A DNA stretch of 64,000 nucleotides from Marivirga arenosa (GTDB lineage: Bacteria > Bacteroidota > Bacteroidia > Cytophagales > Cyclobacteriaceae). The notes beneath the pieces are model-generated. The model searched no databases. It was not told the origin of the DNA and saw only the letters and a list, made by a program, of their open reading frames with translations. Made by a program: the position numbers and the translations under genes. How positions within the stretch are numbered: the stretch's first letter is position 1; each line of letters starts with the position of its first letter. This document shows, one piece after another, positions 1 through 8,404 of this stretch. The DNA is taken from positions 1,576,001 through 1,640,000 of the forward strand of contig NZ_CP129968.2 of the NCBI RefSeq assembly GCF_030503875.2. Reading direction: 5' to 3'.

Positions 1-145
1 AATTTTTAAAGCATTTTATATTGCTCTCTTTCTTTATTTAAAATTGTATAACATGCTTAAATTTATTTCGTTTTTCAATTCTTAGTTGCTAATCAACGTT
101 GCCCTTTTAGTTAGCTTTTATATTTTTGTAAAAATTAAAAAATCT

Positions 146-1114
146 ATGACTTGGATTTCGTCCCTCGGATTTGAGGAGATTATTTTTATCATCATTTTTC
201 TGATTCTATATTTTGCCTATACCTTTAGAGTATTTACGGTTGCTAAAAGGGTAGGACAGGCTTATTCTAATATCCTACCAAAGTTTTTATTGAGGTCGTT
301 AATGTTTGCTTTATTAATTATCTCTTTATTAGGCCCTTCATTTGGCGATGATAAAAAAGAAATCAAAGCAGTGGGGAAGGATATTATGATTGCTGTTGAC
401 CTTTCTGCTTCTATGGATGCCTATGATGTGGCACCTACCAGACTTGAGAAAATTAAATATGAGCTAAAAAATATTGTAGATGCTTTTAGTTCAGACAGAA
501 TAGGCTTGTTAATCTTTTCTTCTGAATCATTTGTTCAATGTCCTTTAACTTATGATCAAAATGCATTGAACTTATTTATCGAGACTTTAAATACTCGCCT
601 AGTACCAGGGAGCAGTACAGACTTTGGGGGTGCATTAAATATGGCGCATGATAAATTAACTTCAGAAGAAGCGCCCTCCAGTAAACAAAAATCGAAGATT
701 ATCATTCTTATTAGTGATGGGGAAGATTTTGGAGACGATACCGAAAGTGAAGTAAATAAAATCAATGAATCTGGAATCCGTTTGTTTACTTTAGGCGTTG
801 GAACAGAAGAGGGGAGTAAAATTAGAACTTCTAGAGGATTCAGAAAGGATAAAAACGGAAAAGATATCATCACTAAATTAGATTCTCGTTCTATGAGAAA
901 TCTTGCTGATGAAACTGATGGTGAGTATTTTGAAATTAATCAGGAAGATAATGAGGTGGGGAGATTGATTGCTACCATCAACAATATTGAAGGGGAACTG
1001 AAAGATGCCAAAACGGTAGATGTATCGGCTAATAAGTACTTCTACTTCTTATTGGCTGCTATTATTTTGTTAATGATAGATTTAGTAACCACACTTAAAA
1101 TCATAAAAATATGA
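146..1114 (+). CDS. batB: BatA/BatB-type von Willebrand factor A membrane protein
   Basis: A membrane-anchored VWA-domain protein of the Bacteroidota aerotolerance (Bat) group, thought to form an envelope complex with TPR partners; its biochemical role is unsettled. The N-terminus has a hydrophobic segment (about residues 10-27), a second one follows near residues 50-65, and the VWA domain starts at IMIAVDLSASMD, which holds the DxSxS metal-binding (MIDAS) motif. A C-terminal membrane helix ends the protein. The frame is open upstream to a TTG at 86, but the family normally begins with the MTWISSLGF-type segment, so I place the start at the ATG at 146. It overlaps the next gene by 4 bases (ATGA), so the two are probably translated together. 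The 145 bases before it hold no convincing end of another bat gene. Confidence 0.85.
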   Translation: MTWISSLGFEEIIFIIIFLILYFAYTFRVFTVAKRVGQAYSNILPKFLLRSLMFALLIISLLGPSFGDDKKEIKAVGKDIMIAVDLSASMDAYDVAPTRLEKIKYELKNIVDAFSSDRIGLLIFSSESFVQCPLTYDQNALNLFIETLNTRLVPGSSTDFGGALNMAHDKLTSEEAPSSKQKSKIIILISDGEDFGDDTESEVNKINESGIRLFTLGVGTEEGSKIRTSRGFRKDKNGKDIITKLDSRSMRNLADETDGEYFEINQEDNEVGRLIATINNIEGELKDAKTVDVSANKYFYFLLAAIILLMIDLVTTLKIIKI

Positions 1115-2037
1115 AAAGTGTATTCTTTACAATATCATTTTTTTTGCTTTCCATAAGTGTTTTAGCTATTGATCCTGTAGGGAAAATAGCAAAGGCAAAT
1201 GCAGCGAAAGAGAGGGCTGCCGAAGCTTTAAAAAACGGTGATTACGAAAAGGTAATTGAACATTATACCTATTTGTTAGATTCATTGAATTACGAAAGTC
1301 CTCAAGCGGAATTGAATAGAGCCCACGCTTATTTCCAATTAAAGGATACTGTAAATTCATATGATGCTTATAGAAGAGTAGCTGATTCTGATAATAAAGA
1401 ACTGAAGTCGAAGGCTTTATTGCAATTGGGGAATCTTTCTGAAATGCAAAAGGAATATGAAAATGCGCTTTCTTTTTATAAGGAGGCATTACGTGCTGAT
1501 CCTGGCAATCAAAAAGCGAGATATAATTATGAGTTGCTAAAAAAGAAAATGCAGCAACAAGAACAACAAAATCAGGATCAGCAAGATCAAAATAAGGATC
1601 AAAACGATCAGCAGCAAGATCAAGAAAATAAGGATCAAGAAAATAAAGATCAGCAAAGCAAGGAAGATCAAAATTCGGAGAATCAGAAAAACGAAGAGAA
1701 TCAAGAGAATAAATCTGAAGATCAGAATAGCGAAGAAGAACAGCAAAAAGAGAATGCTGAACAGCAGCAAGAGGGTGAGCAAAGTGAAGATGAAAAATCA
1801 GAACAGGAAAAAGAGCAGCAACAGCAGCAAGAGCAACAAAAAGAAGGAGAACAGAAAGAAAATGCTGACGATCAGAAGATGGATCCAGCTACTAAACAGA
1901 AGCTAAAAGAGATGAATATTTCAGAAGAAAAAGCGCAAATGATTTTGGAGGCTTTAAGAAATAAAGAATCTCAATATTTTCAGCAGTTGAGAAAAAAAGC
2001 AACAAAAAAACAAGATTCCGGAAAGCCGGATTGGTAA
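1111..2037 (+). CDS. batC: BatC-like TPR protein with Gln/Glu/Lys-rich linker
   Basis: A periplasmic, probably membrane-associated TPR protein of the Bat operon. It has a signal peptide (MKSVFFTISFFLLSISVLA), about three TPR helical pairs at residues 30-145, then a roughly 100-residue stretch composed almost only of Q, E, K, D, N and S. The conserved tail ends in KKQDSGKPDW, a pattern typical of BatC. The charged linker is probably disordered or coiled coil. It starts inside the stop of the VWA gene, and the pairing of VWA and TPR proteins is the hallmark of bat clusters. The minus-strand open frame under the linker is a codon-bias shadow. Confidence 0.85.
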   Translation: MKSVFFTISFFLLSISVLAIDPVGKIAKANAAKERAAEALKNGDYEKVIEHYTYLLDSLNYESPQAELNRAHAYFQLKDTVNSYDAYRRVADSDNKELKSKALLQLGNLSEMQKEYENALSFYKEALRADPGNQKARYNYELLKKKMQQQEQQNQDQQDQNKDQNDQQQDQENKDQENKDQQSKEDQNSENQKNEENQENKSEDQNSEEEQQKENAEQQQEGEQSEDEKSEQEKEQQQQQEQQKEGEQKENADDQKMDPATKQKLKEMNISEEKAQMILEALRNKESQYFQQLRKKATKKQDSGKPDW

Positions 2038-2107
2038 TGGGCAATTCGGTTTTATCACAAGCATATTTTAATTAATTTTACATTCGAACGACTAAAATAA
2101 AATAATA

Positions 2108-3286
2108 ATGCAAGAAGTATATATTGTGTCTGCTGTTAGGACACCAATCGGAAGTTTTGGAGGAAGTTTATCTAGCCTAACCGCTGTACAATTAGGTTCT
2201 GCGGCTATTAAAGGAGCTTTATCAAAAGCAAAGGTTGATGCTAAAGAAGTGAATGAAGTATTCATGGGTAATGTAGTGTCGGCTAATTTAGGTCAGGCTC
2301 CGGCAAGACAAGCTGCTATCGGTGCAGGTATTGGTCATAATGTTCCATGTACTACTGTAAATAAAGTTTGCTCTTCAGGAATGAAGGCCGTAATGTTTGG
2401 TGCGCAAAGCATCATGTTAGGTCATGCAGACACGATTGTTGCAGGCGGTATGGAAAGCATGTCTAATATCCCATATTATATTCCTAAAGCTCGTTATGGT
2501 TATAAATATGGTAATGGCGAGTTAGTTGATGGTTTATTGAAGGATGGACTTTGGGAAGTATATAATCAATTCCCTATGGGGAACTGTGCTGATAACACAG
2601 CTAAAGAAATGAAGATCAGCCGTGAAATGCAGGATGATTATGCGATCAGCTCTTATAAAAGAGTAGCAAAAGCAACGGAAGATGGAAGCTTCAAAGAAGA
2701 GATTGTTCCTGTAGAAGTTCCTCAGAGAAAAGGTGATCCCTTGGTTATTACTGAAGATGAGGAATACAAAAATGTAAAATTTGAGAAAATACCTTCTTTA
2801 AGACCTGTCTTTGCTAAAGATGGTACTGTAACTGCAGCTAATGCTTCTACTATTAATGATGGTGCATCTGCATTAGTATTAATGAGTAAAGAAAAAGCGG
2901 AAGAATTAGGAGTAAAACCAATCGCAAAAATTAGAGGATTTGGTGATGCAGCTCAAGATCCAATGTGGTTTACTACTGCTCCATCATTAGCTATTCCAAT
3001 TGCCATGAAAAGAGCAGGCGTTACGAAAGAAGAAGTTGATTTTTATGAAATCAATGAGGCCTTCTCTGCTGTAGCAATCGCTAATAATATGGAATTAGGG
3101 TTAGATCCTGAAAAAGTGAATGTATTTGGTGGTGCTGTAGCTTTAGGACACCCATTAGGTGCTTCCGGTGCAAGAATCATGACTACCTTACACTCTGTAA
3201 TGAGCCAGAAAAACGGTAAAATTGGTGTAGCAGGTATTTGTAATGGTGGTGGAGGAGCTTCTGCTATCGTTATCGAAAAAATGTAA
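2108..3286 (+). CDS. acetyl-CoA C-acetyltransferase (thiolase)
   Basis: A 392-residue type II thiolase that condenses two acetyl-CoA to acetoacetyl-CoA, or cleaves 3-ketoacyl-CoA in the reverse direction. All catalytic positions are visible: nucleophile Cys88 in NKVCSSGMK, the NEAF motif, His348 in GHPLGASGAR and Cys378 in CNGGGG. The numbering matches classical biosynthetic thiolases exactly. It is a cytosolic enzyme, transcribed alone; a small UUCG-type hairpin and a strong terminator follow. The length and motifs fit an AtoB/PhaA-type enzyme better than the FadA type, but substrate range cannot be read from the sequence. Confidence 0.93.
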   Translation: MQEVYIVSAVRTPIGSFGGSLSSLTAVQLGSAAIKGALSKAKVDAKEVNEVFMGNVVSANLGQAPARQAAIGAGIGHNVPCTTVNKVCSSGMKAVMFGAQSIMLGHADTIVAGGMESMSNIPYYIPKARYGYKYGNGELVDGLLKDGLWEVYNQFPMGNCADNTAKEMKISREMQDDYAISSYKRVAKATEDGSFKEEIVPVEVPQRKGDPLVITEDEEYKNVKFEKIPSLRPVFAKDGTVTAANASTINDGASALVLMSKEKAEELGVKPIAKIRGFGDAAQDPMWFTTAPSLAIPIAMKRAGVTKEEVDFYEINEAFSAVAIANNMELGLDPEKVNVFGGAVALGHPLGASGARIMTTLHSVMSQKNGKIGVAGICNGGGGASAIVIEKM

Positions 3287-3290
3287 AATT

Positions 3291-3350
3291 AAGACTTCGG
3301 TCTTTTATAATAATCTAACAGCTTGTAAGTTATATTTACAAGCTGTTTTT
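3291..3350 (+). terminator. hairpin pair ending the thiolase transcript
   Basis: Two hairpins follow the thiolase stop. The first is AAGAC-TTCG-GTCTT at 3291-3304. The second, at 3317-3347, has 12-base arms (AACAGCTTGTAA and TTACAAGCTGTT) around a 7-base loop and runs into a T tract. The second is a standard intrinsic terminator. Confidence 0.85.
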
Positions 3351-3372
3351 CATTCAATCCATTGAAATTTTC

Positions 3373-4710
3373 ATGAGGGTATTACTACTTAATATTGCTT
3401 TCTTATTTATCGGCTTACAGATTCTAAGCGCTCAGGAACTGCAGAAGATTACTAATTTTTATGATAGCGCTGAAAGTATGCCTAAGGAGGTGTATTTCAT
3501 TGCTAATAATGATAGCAGCCAAATCGAGGGTGATTATAAAAAATATTATGAAAGTGGTGAGCTTTTAGCAAAGGGTTCATTTCATAATGGTAAGGAAGAA
3601 GGCATCTTCAAAATGTTCTATCCTACAGGCGAGTTGATGAGAACTACTGAGTTTAAGGAGGGGAATAGGTATGGAAAAACCATAGTTTATAATGAAGAAG
3701 GAAAAGTATTACAGGAAGCACAATTCGAAGAAGATACTCTAAATGGTAAATTGAAGATTTATTATGCAACTGGGAATCTAAAAAGTGAAAGTGATTTTGT
3801 AAATGGGAAACCTGAAGGGGAGGTATTAGAATATTTTCCTGATGGGACATTATCTCAACGCATTAAATATAGTAATGGTGAACCGAATGGTTTAACTGAA
3901 AGATTTTATCCTAATGGGAATAAGAAAACTCAAGAAGAATATATAAATGGAAAGCTAAGTGGACCGTTTAAAACTTTCTATCCAAACGGCCAGCTTGAAA
4001 CAGTTTTTGAGAATAAAGGTGGCGTGAGGTCAGGTGAATTTAAAAACTATGATAAAGAAGGTAATCTACTGCTAATAGGCCAATACAAAAATGGAGTATT
4101 AGAAGGTGAAAATATTTCCTATTATCCTAGTGGAGAAATTAAAGCCAAAAGAAATTATAAAAACGGGAATTTAAGTGGTGAATTTTTAGAATATGATTCA
4201 GAAGGAAACTTACTCACTAAATCGGTTTACTCTGATGAGGCAAAGCAAAAGTACGTAGAGCAATTTTGGGATAATGGAGAATTAAAGTCAGAACAATATT
4301 TTAAGGTTGATGAGCCTTTTGGTGAATGGAAGTATTACAATAAAGAAGGGGAATTAATTAAGGTAGAAAATTATAGTAGTGGCAGACTACATGGGGCGTA
4401 TGCAGAATATTATGATGAGGGAGGATTGAAGTATGAGGTGAATTATCAAGTCGGTAAAAAATCAGGTTTAGAGATTTCTTATTTTGAGAATGGAGAGCAA
4501 AAAGAAACCACTATTTATAAATTTGGTAAAGCGCATGGAGAATACCTCAAATATTATGATAATGGAAATGTAGCTTTAAGCGGAAAGTATGCCGGAAATA
4601 AAAAAATAGAAGATTGGAAATACTTCAATAAAGAGGGTGAATTAATAAAGACTGAAGTTTATTTTAACGATCAGTTAAAAGAAACTAAGTTTCCTGAAGA
4701 AGAAAACTAG
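3373..4710 (+). CDS. secreted MORN-repeat protein
   Basis: A 445-residue exported protein built almost wholly of MORN-type repeats. After a signal peptide (cleavage near LQILSA-Q, residue 21) a motif of the form G-x-F/Y-x-x-Y-Y-x-x-G-x-L recurs about every 22-23 residues to the end. Database homologues are often called YwqK-family antitoxin proteins; that name comes from a distant Bacillus protein and nothing here supports a toxin partner. The repeats should form an elongated beta-strand ladder. It has no tight partner gene: a terminator lies upstream and a convergent gene downstream. Confidence 0.8.
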   Translation: MRVLLLNIAFLFIGLQILSAQELQKITNFYDSAESMPKEVYFIANNDSSQIEGDYKKYYESGELLAKGSFHNGKEEGIFKMFYPTGELMRTTEFKEGNRYGKTIVYNEEGKVLQEAQFEEDTLNGKLKIYYATGNLKSESDFVNGKPEGEVLEYFPDGTLSQRIKYSNGEPNGLTERFYPNGNKKTQEEYINGKLSGPFKTFYPNGQLETVFENKGGVRSGEFKNYDKEGNLLLIGQYKNGVLEGENISYYPSGEIKAKRNYKNGNLSGEFLEYDSEGNLLTKSVYSDEAKQKYVEQFWDNGELKSEQYFKVDEPFGEWKYYNKEGELIKVENYSSGRLHGAYAEYYDEGGLKYEVNYQVGKKSGLEISYFENGEQKETTIYKFGKAHGEYLKYYDNGNVALSGKYAGNKKIEDWKYFNKEGELIKTEVYFNDQLKETKFPEEEN

Positions 4711-4727
4711 TTTCTTTAATTAGTTAA

Positions 4728-5108
4728 TTATAAGGCAGTTTTACCAACTCCAATTGCCATTAATACCCAGGCTGCAATTAAAAATAGTCCTCCTATGGGT
4801 GTAATCGCACCAAGCTTTGTAATTCCAGTTGCGCATAATAAGTATAAACTTCCTGAGAAAATGACCATCCCTATTAAAAAAGAATAAGATGCATAATTCA
4901 AGAATTTATGTTGAAACTGAAGCATAAGCATACCCAAAAGTATTAGAGCTAGGCTATGATACATTTGATATTTTACAGCCGTTTCGTAGGTATCTAATCT
5001 GCCTGAAGCTGTTAAACTATCTTTCAATGCATGAGCTCCAAATGCTCCCAAAATAACAGATATTGCTCCTGATATACTTCCAATGATGATGATTATTTTA
5101 CTTGTCAT
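4728..5108 (-). CDS. DUF423 small integral membrane protein
   Basis: A 126-residue inner-membrane protein with about four transmembrane helices. The N-terminal pattern GAISVILGAFGAHALKD, followed by YQMYHSLALI, is characteristic of DUF423 (the YgdD/YwdK group). The function of this family is unknown. It converges on the MORN gene with only 17 bases between the stops and no clear terminator there. Confidence 0.88.
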   Translation of the reverse strand: MTSKIIIIIGSISGAISVILGAFGAHALKDSLTASGRLDTYETAVKYQMYHSLALILLGMLMLQFQHKFLNYASYSFLIGMVIFSGSLYLLCATGITKLGAITPIGGLFLIAAWVLMAIGVGKTAL

Positions 5109-5378
5109 GTTTTTCTTTAAGATTTTAGTATTAAGGTATAATTTTTAAGTATCAAATAGCTGAAAAAACTTCGAGCTTCCAGCTTCTGACTTTTAACAAA
5201 TTATTTTTACATTATTCACTTAAAATTTCTCCAGTCTGACCTGTGGTCCTGAGCTAAATATTACCATCCAACATCCTCTTTCAACTATTTATTTCCATAG
5301 AGCGGACCAAATCATTTTACTGCTGATAACTTGCCAACCTGAAAACCTGATAACTTGCTAACTTGAAAACCTGCCAAC
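5109..5378. other. 270-base spacer with repetitive, non-coding sequence
   Basis: No open frame of note. It holds short iterations such as AGCTTC repeated within CGAGCTTCCAGCTTC near 5171-5185, then a 24-base tandem repeat that runs into the stop codon of the YggS gene. Composition differs from the surrounding genes. The spacer separates two minus-strand genes, so the promoter of the DUF423 gene should lie here. Confidence 0.5.
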
Positions 5379-5380
5379 CT
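5323..5380. repeat. 24-base direct tandem repeat, about 2.4 copies
   Basis: Unit CTGATAACTTGCCAACCTG plus AAAAC occupies 5323-5346, is repeated with two changes at 5347-5370, and a third partial copy (CTGCCAACCT, lacking the middle of the unit) covers 5371-5380. The last copy reaches the stop codon of the adjacent minus-strand gene. Confidence 0.8.
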
Positions 5381-6041
5381 ATCCCCGTTCTCCAAAAATT
5401 TTACTTCCAATTCTAACCATAGTGCTTCCTTCTTCAATTGCAATTTGATAATCACCACTCATACCCATAGAAAGTTCATGTAGGTTTAGTTTATCATCAT
5501 TATACTGCTTGGAGATTTTATCAAATGTCTTTTTCAGACTTTTAAATTCTCTTCTAATTTTATCTTCATCATCAGTGAAAGTAGCCATACCCATAAGGCC
5601 TTTTACTTCTATATGTTCCATTTCCTTAAATGCATCTGAGGATAGTAATTCATCCAACTCCTTTTCATCTAAACCGAATTTACTTTCCTCTTCCGCAATA
5701 TGCATTTGTAATAATACGGGTATAACGCGATCAATCTTCTTGCCTTGTTTATTTATTTCTTTTAATAGACGAACGCTATCTACAGAATGAATTAAATGCA
5801 CAAAAGGTGCTATGTACTTCACCTTATTTCTTTGTAAATGGCCAATCATGTGCCATTCAATATCTTTTGGCAAGTCTTCTGCCTTGTCACAAAGTTCCTG
5901 TACTTTATTTTCACCTAAGGCTCTTTGACCCGCTTCATAAGCTTCCATTAAATCTTCTTTTGGTTTTGTTTTACTAACCGCAATCAGTTTACAATCGCCA
6001 AGTGATGATTTGATTTCTTGTAAGTTTTCCGCTATACTCAT
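5379..6041 (-). CDS. YggS/PROSC-type PLP homeostasis protein
   Basis: A 220-residue cytosolic protein that binds pyridoxal 5'-phosphate and buffers its free pool, with effects on amino- and keto-acid balance; no catalysis is established for the family. The PLP-binding lysine is Lys24 in LIAVSKTKP. Other family marks are GENKVQEL, WHMIGHLQRNK, LMGMATF and LSMGMSGDY, and the phosphate-binding end is near GSTMVRIGSKIFGER. Length and motif order are those of a complete protein. It is divergent from the GH3 gene, with a palindromic site between them. Confidence 0.93.
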   Translation of the reverse strand: MSIAENLQEIKSSLGDCKLIAVSKTKPKEDLMEAYEAGQRALGENKVQELCDKAEDLPKDIEWHMIGHLQRNKVKYIAPFVHLIHSVDSVRLLKEINKQGKKIDRVIPVLLQMHIAEEESKFGLDEKELDELLSSDAFKEMEHIEVKGLMGMATFTDDEDKIRREFKSLKKTFDKISKQYNDDKLNLHELSMGMSGDYQIAIEEGSTMVRIGSKIFGERG

Positions 6042-6054
6042 ATATTGATTTTTT

Positions 6055-6087
6055 AAGATAAACTTTATCTTATCATATGATAAAGTT
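6055..6087. promoter_or_regulatory. dyad with three GATAAA/TTTATC half-sites
   Basis: In the divergent spacer between yggS and the GH3 operon lie AAGATAAA-C-TTTATCTT (6055-6071, perfect arms) and AACTTTATC-N9-GATAAAGTT (6061-6087, perfect 9-base arms); the centre also contains the palindrome TATCATATGATA. It sits just upstream of the predicted GH3 -7 box at 6111. This looks like an operator for a dimeric repressor; the regulator is not identified. Confidence 0.5.
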
Positions 6088-6110
6088 ATTTTTATGTATA
6101 TCTAATGTTA

Positions 6111-6118
6111 TATATTTG
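6111..6118 (+). promoter_or_regulatory. candidate -7 box of the GH3 operon
   Basis: TATATTTG matches the Bacteroidota -7 consensus TAnnTTTG. The matching -33 element is poor (T-rich sequence near 6089-6093). It lies about 97 bases before the GH3 start and downstream of the dyad. Confidence 0.4.
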
Positions 6119-6214
6119 CTTAAAGAACTACTTTTTAATAATTAATTTCAAAGTTAAAAGTTTAAGCGTTAGCATTAATGATTAATTAACTTTTTGATAT
6201 CAACCTAATAATAA

Positions 6215-7771
6215 ATGACACTGCTAGGCAACCTCATTAAACAAGGGATACGAATTCGAGAGAGTTTGGATCAGGATTATACTCCTCCATTTGAATTGCA
6301 AAAAACTGAATTCAGAAAATTGATAATTGCTGCTAGAAATACACAATTTGGCAAAGCATATGACTTCTCAAATATTTTAAAATCATTAAAAAAACATGAG
6401 CATAAATCTTTTTACGAAGATTTTAAAAGTCATGTCCCAGTTCATGATTATAATAAGATGTTTGAGAATTGGTGGCATAAATGTTTGGATGGAGAAAAGG
6501 ACGTGACCTGGCCAGGAACCATTAAATATTTTGCTTTAAGTTCAGGTACTTCAGGTGCAAGTTCAAAACATATCCCAGTATCATCTGAAATGGTAAGAGC
6601 TATTCAGAAGACGAGTGTTCGCCAAATTTTGTCTTTGTCCAGATATGAAGGTTTGCCTTCTTCAGTATTTGAAGGCGGAACGCTAATGGTAGGAGGAAGC
6701 ACTGATTTACAGGATAATGGAAATTATGCGGAAGGTGATTTAAGTGGAATTACAACTTCAAATTTACCCTTTTGGTTTCAACGATTTTATAAGCCAGGCA
6801 AAAAGATATCCAAGAAAAAAGATTGGGAAGAAAAGCTGGATCAAATGACTTTGAAGGCTAAAGATTGGGACATAACTATCATAGCAGGTGTGCCCGCTTG
6901 GATTACTATTTTGATTGAAAAGATAATCAAACATTATAATCTGAAAAACATACATGAGATCTGGCCTAATTTTGAGATTTATGTGCACGGAGGTGTAGCA
7001 TTTGAACCATATAAAACTGGTTTTAAGAAGTTGCTAGGTAGAGAAATCAATTATATAGAAACTTATTTAGCCTCAGAGGGATTTATAGCTTTTCAAGCCA
7101 ATCAAGGTGTGGATAGCATGAAATTGGTTTTGAATAATGGTATATTCTATGAATTTGTTCCTTTTGTAGAAGAGAATTTTGATGATGATGGTAATATTGT
7201 AGATCATCCAGAAACTTTAATGATTGATGAGGTAGAGGAAAATATTGAATATGCTTTGTTAATTTCTACTTGTTCTGGTGCGTGGCGTTATTTAATAGGA
7301 GATACTATTAAATTTGTTTCAAAGCCAGATTCGGAAATTATAATTACAGGTAGAACTAAGCATTTCTTAAGTCTCTGCGGTGAGCATTTATCGGTAGATA
7401 ATATGAATCATGCTCTTCTTGATGTTGCTAAAGAAATGAATTTTGATTTGAAGGAGTTTACGGTTTTAGGTGTAAAACATGGTTCCCTTTTTGGACACGA
7501 TTGGTATATTGGAACCGATACACCAGATATTAATGAGGGTGAATTGAAGGAAAAGCTAGATGCAAAGCTTAAGGAAGTAAATGATGATTATAAAGTTGAG
7601 CGAATTGCTGCATTAAAAGATATCAACGTAAAAGTTTTACCCAATAAAGTATTTATTGAATTTATGGAATTAAAAGGAAAAGTGGGTGGACAAAATAAAT
7701 TTCCAAGAGTGTTGAAAGGGGAAAAACAATCAGATTGGAATAATTATTTAAGTGAGATTGGAGTAAATTAA
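6215..7771 (+). CDS. GH3-family acyl-adenylating enzyme
   Basis: A 518-residue member of the GH3 auxin-responsive promoter family. Plant GH3 proteins adenylate a carboxylic acid and join it to an amino acid; the bacterial substrates are not known. Visible family features are the ATP-binding SSGTSGASSKHIP segment near residue 112 (P-loop-like), ETYLASEGF, WRYLIGDT and the late FITGRTKHFLSLCGEH-type region (here IIITGRTKHFLSLCGEH). Length is normal. It is the first gene of a three-gene unit: LysE exporter 1 base later and a membrane protein after that. The gene pair suggests production and export of an acyl-amino acid or related product, which is inference only. Confidence 0.88.
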   Translation: MTLLGNLIKQGIRIRESLDQDYTPPFELQKTEFRKLIIAARNTQFGKAYDFSNILKSLKKHEHKSFYEDFKSHVPVHDYNKMFENWWHKCLDGEKDVTWPGTIKYFALSSGTSGASSKHIPVSSEMVRAIQKTSVRQILSLSRYEGLPSSVFEGGTLMVGGSTDLQDNGNYAEGDLSGITTSNLPFWFQRFYKPGKKISKKKDWEEKLDQMTLKAKDWDITIIAGVPAWITILIEKIIKHYNLKNIHEIWPNFEIYVHGGVAFEPYKTGFKKLLGREINYIETYLASEGFIAFQANQGVDSMKLVLNNGIFYEFVPFVEENFDDDGNIVDHPETLMIDEVEENIEYALLISTCSGAWRYLIGDTIKFVSKPDSEIIITGRTKHFLSLCGEHLSVDNMNHALLDVAKEMNFDLKEFTVLGVKHGSLFGHDWYIGTDTPDINEGELKEKLDAKLKEVNDDYKVERIAALKDINVKVLPNKVFIEFMELKGKVGGQNKFPRVLKGEKQSDWNNYLSEIGVN

Positions 7772-7772
7772 T

Positions 7773-8402
7773 ATGTTAGCAGTAATTTCTAAGGGAATCT
7801 TATTTGGATTATTACTGGCCGTAATGTTAGGGCCAGTTTTTTTTGCGCTTATTCAAAATAGCATTATTAAGGGATTTAAGGCAGGTATTTATATGGCTAT
7901 CGGTATAGCGGTGGCGGATACTTCTTACATTTTTTTAATGTATTTTGGAGTTAAGCTTTTTCAAAATAATGATGTTGTGTCCTTTTGGATGGGAGTATTA
8001 GGAGGATTAATCATTCTTATTTCAGGTATATTGAGTGTGAGAAAGAAAACTATTCATTTGGAAAGTCAGGAAGTGAATACTCAAAAGACAAATTTCTTTA
8101 AGCAATTTGCGAAAGGGTTTATATTAAATGGGATCAATCCATTTGTTTTGTTATACTGGTTAGGTGTAATGACTTTAGTGACTAAAAGCTATGGTTACAC
8201 TCAAACTGAAGTTATTGTATTCTTCTCTGGAATTATAGGAACTCTTATCATCACAGATTTTTCAAAAGTTGCTCTTTCTCATAGGCTCCGAACCTGGGTA
8301 ACGCCTAAGCGATTAAATGTTTTAAACAAAATAGTAGGGGTAGCACTTATATTGTTTTCATTTAGGCTCTTTTATCATGCCGTAGAACATTATAATTTTT
8401 AG
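7773..8402 (+). CDS. LysE/RhtB-family exporter
   Basis: A 209-residue integral membrane protein with about six hydrophobic helices. The start, with GILFGLLLAVMLGPVFFALI followed by a GFKAG segment, and the later GFILNGINPFVLLYW are typical of LysE family translocators, which export amino acids or small derivatives driven by the proton gradient. It begins 1 base after the GH3 stop, so co-translation is likely. The substrate is unknown. Confidence 0.88.
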   Translation: MLAVISKGILFGLLLAVMLGPVFFALIQNSIIKGFKAGIYMAIGIAVADTSYIFLMYFGVKLFQNNDVVSFWMGVLGGLIILISGILSVRKKTIHLESQEVNTQKTNFFKQFAKGFILNGINPFVLLYWLGVMTLVTKSYGYTQTEVIVFFSGIIGTLIITDFSKVALSHRLRTWVTPKRLNVLNKIVGVALILFSFRLFYHAVEHYNF

Positions 8403-8404
8403 AT

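Noticed and set aside
1..85. Open frame at the left edge that could be the end of an upstream gene
   Set aside because: Twenty-seven codons of F, I, L and K only; no bat-type C-terminus can be recognised and AT-rich DNA gives such frames by chance.
86..145. Upstream extension of the BatA/B-type gene from a TTG
   Set aside because: The family's conserved N-terminus starts at the ATG at 146; the extra 20 residues have no support.
1537..1782. Minus-strand leucine/isoleucine-rich frame under the BatC linker
   Set aside because: It is the reverse reading of the CAG/GAA-rich coding strand; composition alone explains it.
3373..4710. MORN protein as a true antitoxin
   Set aside because: The name YwqK antitoxin is inherited; there is a signal peptide and no toxin gene beside it.
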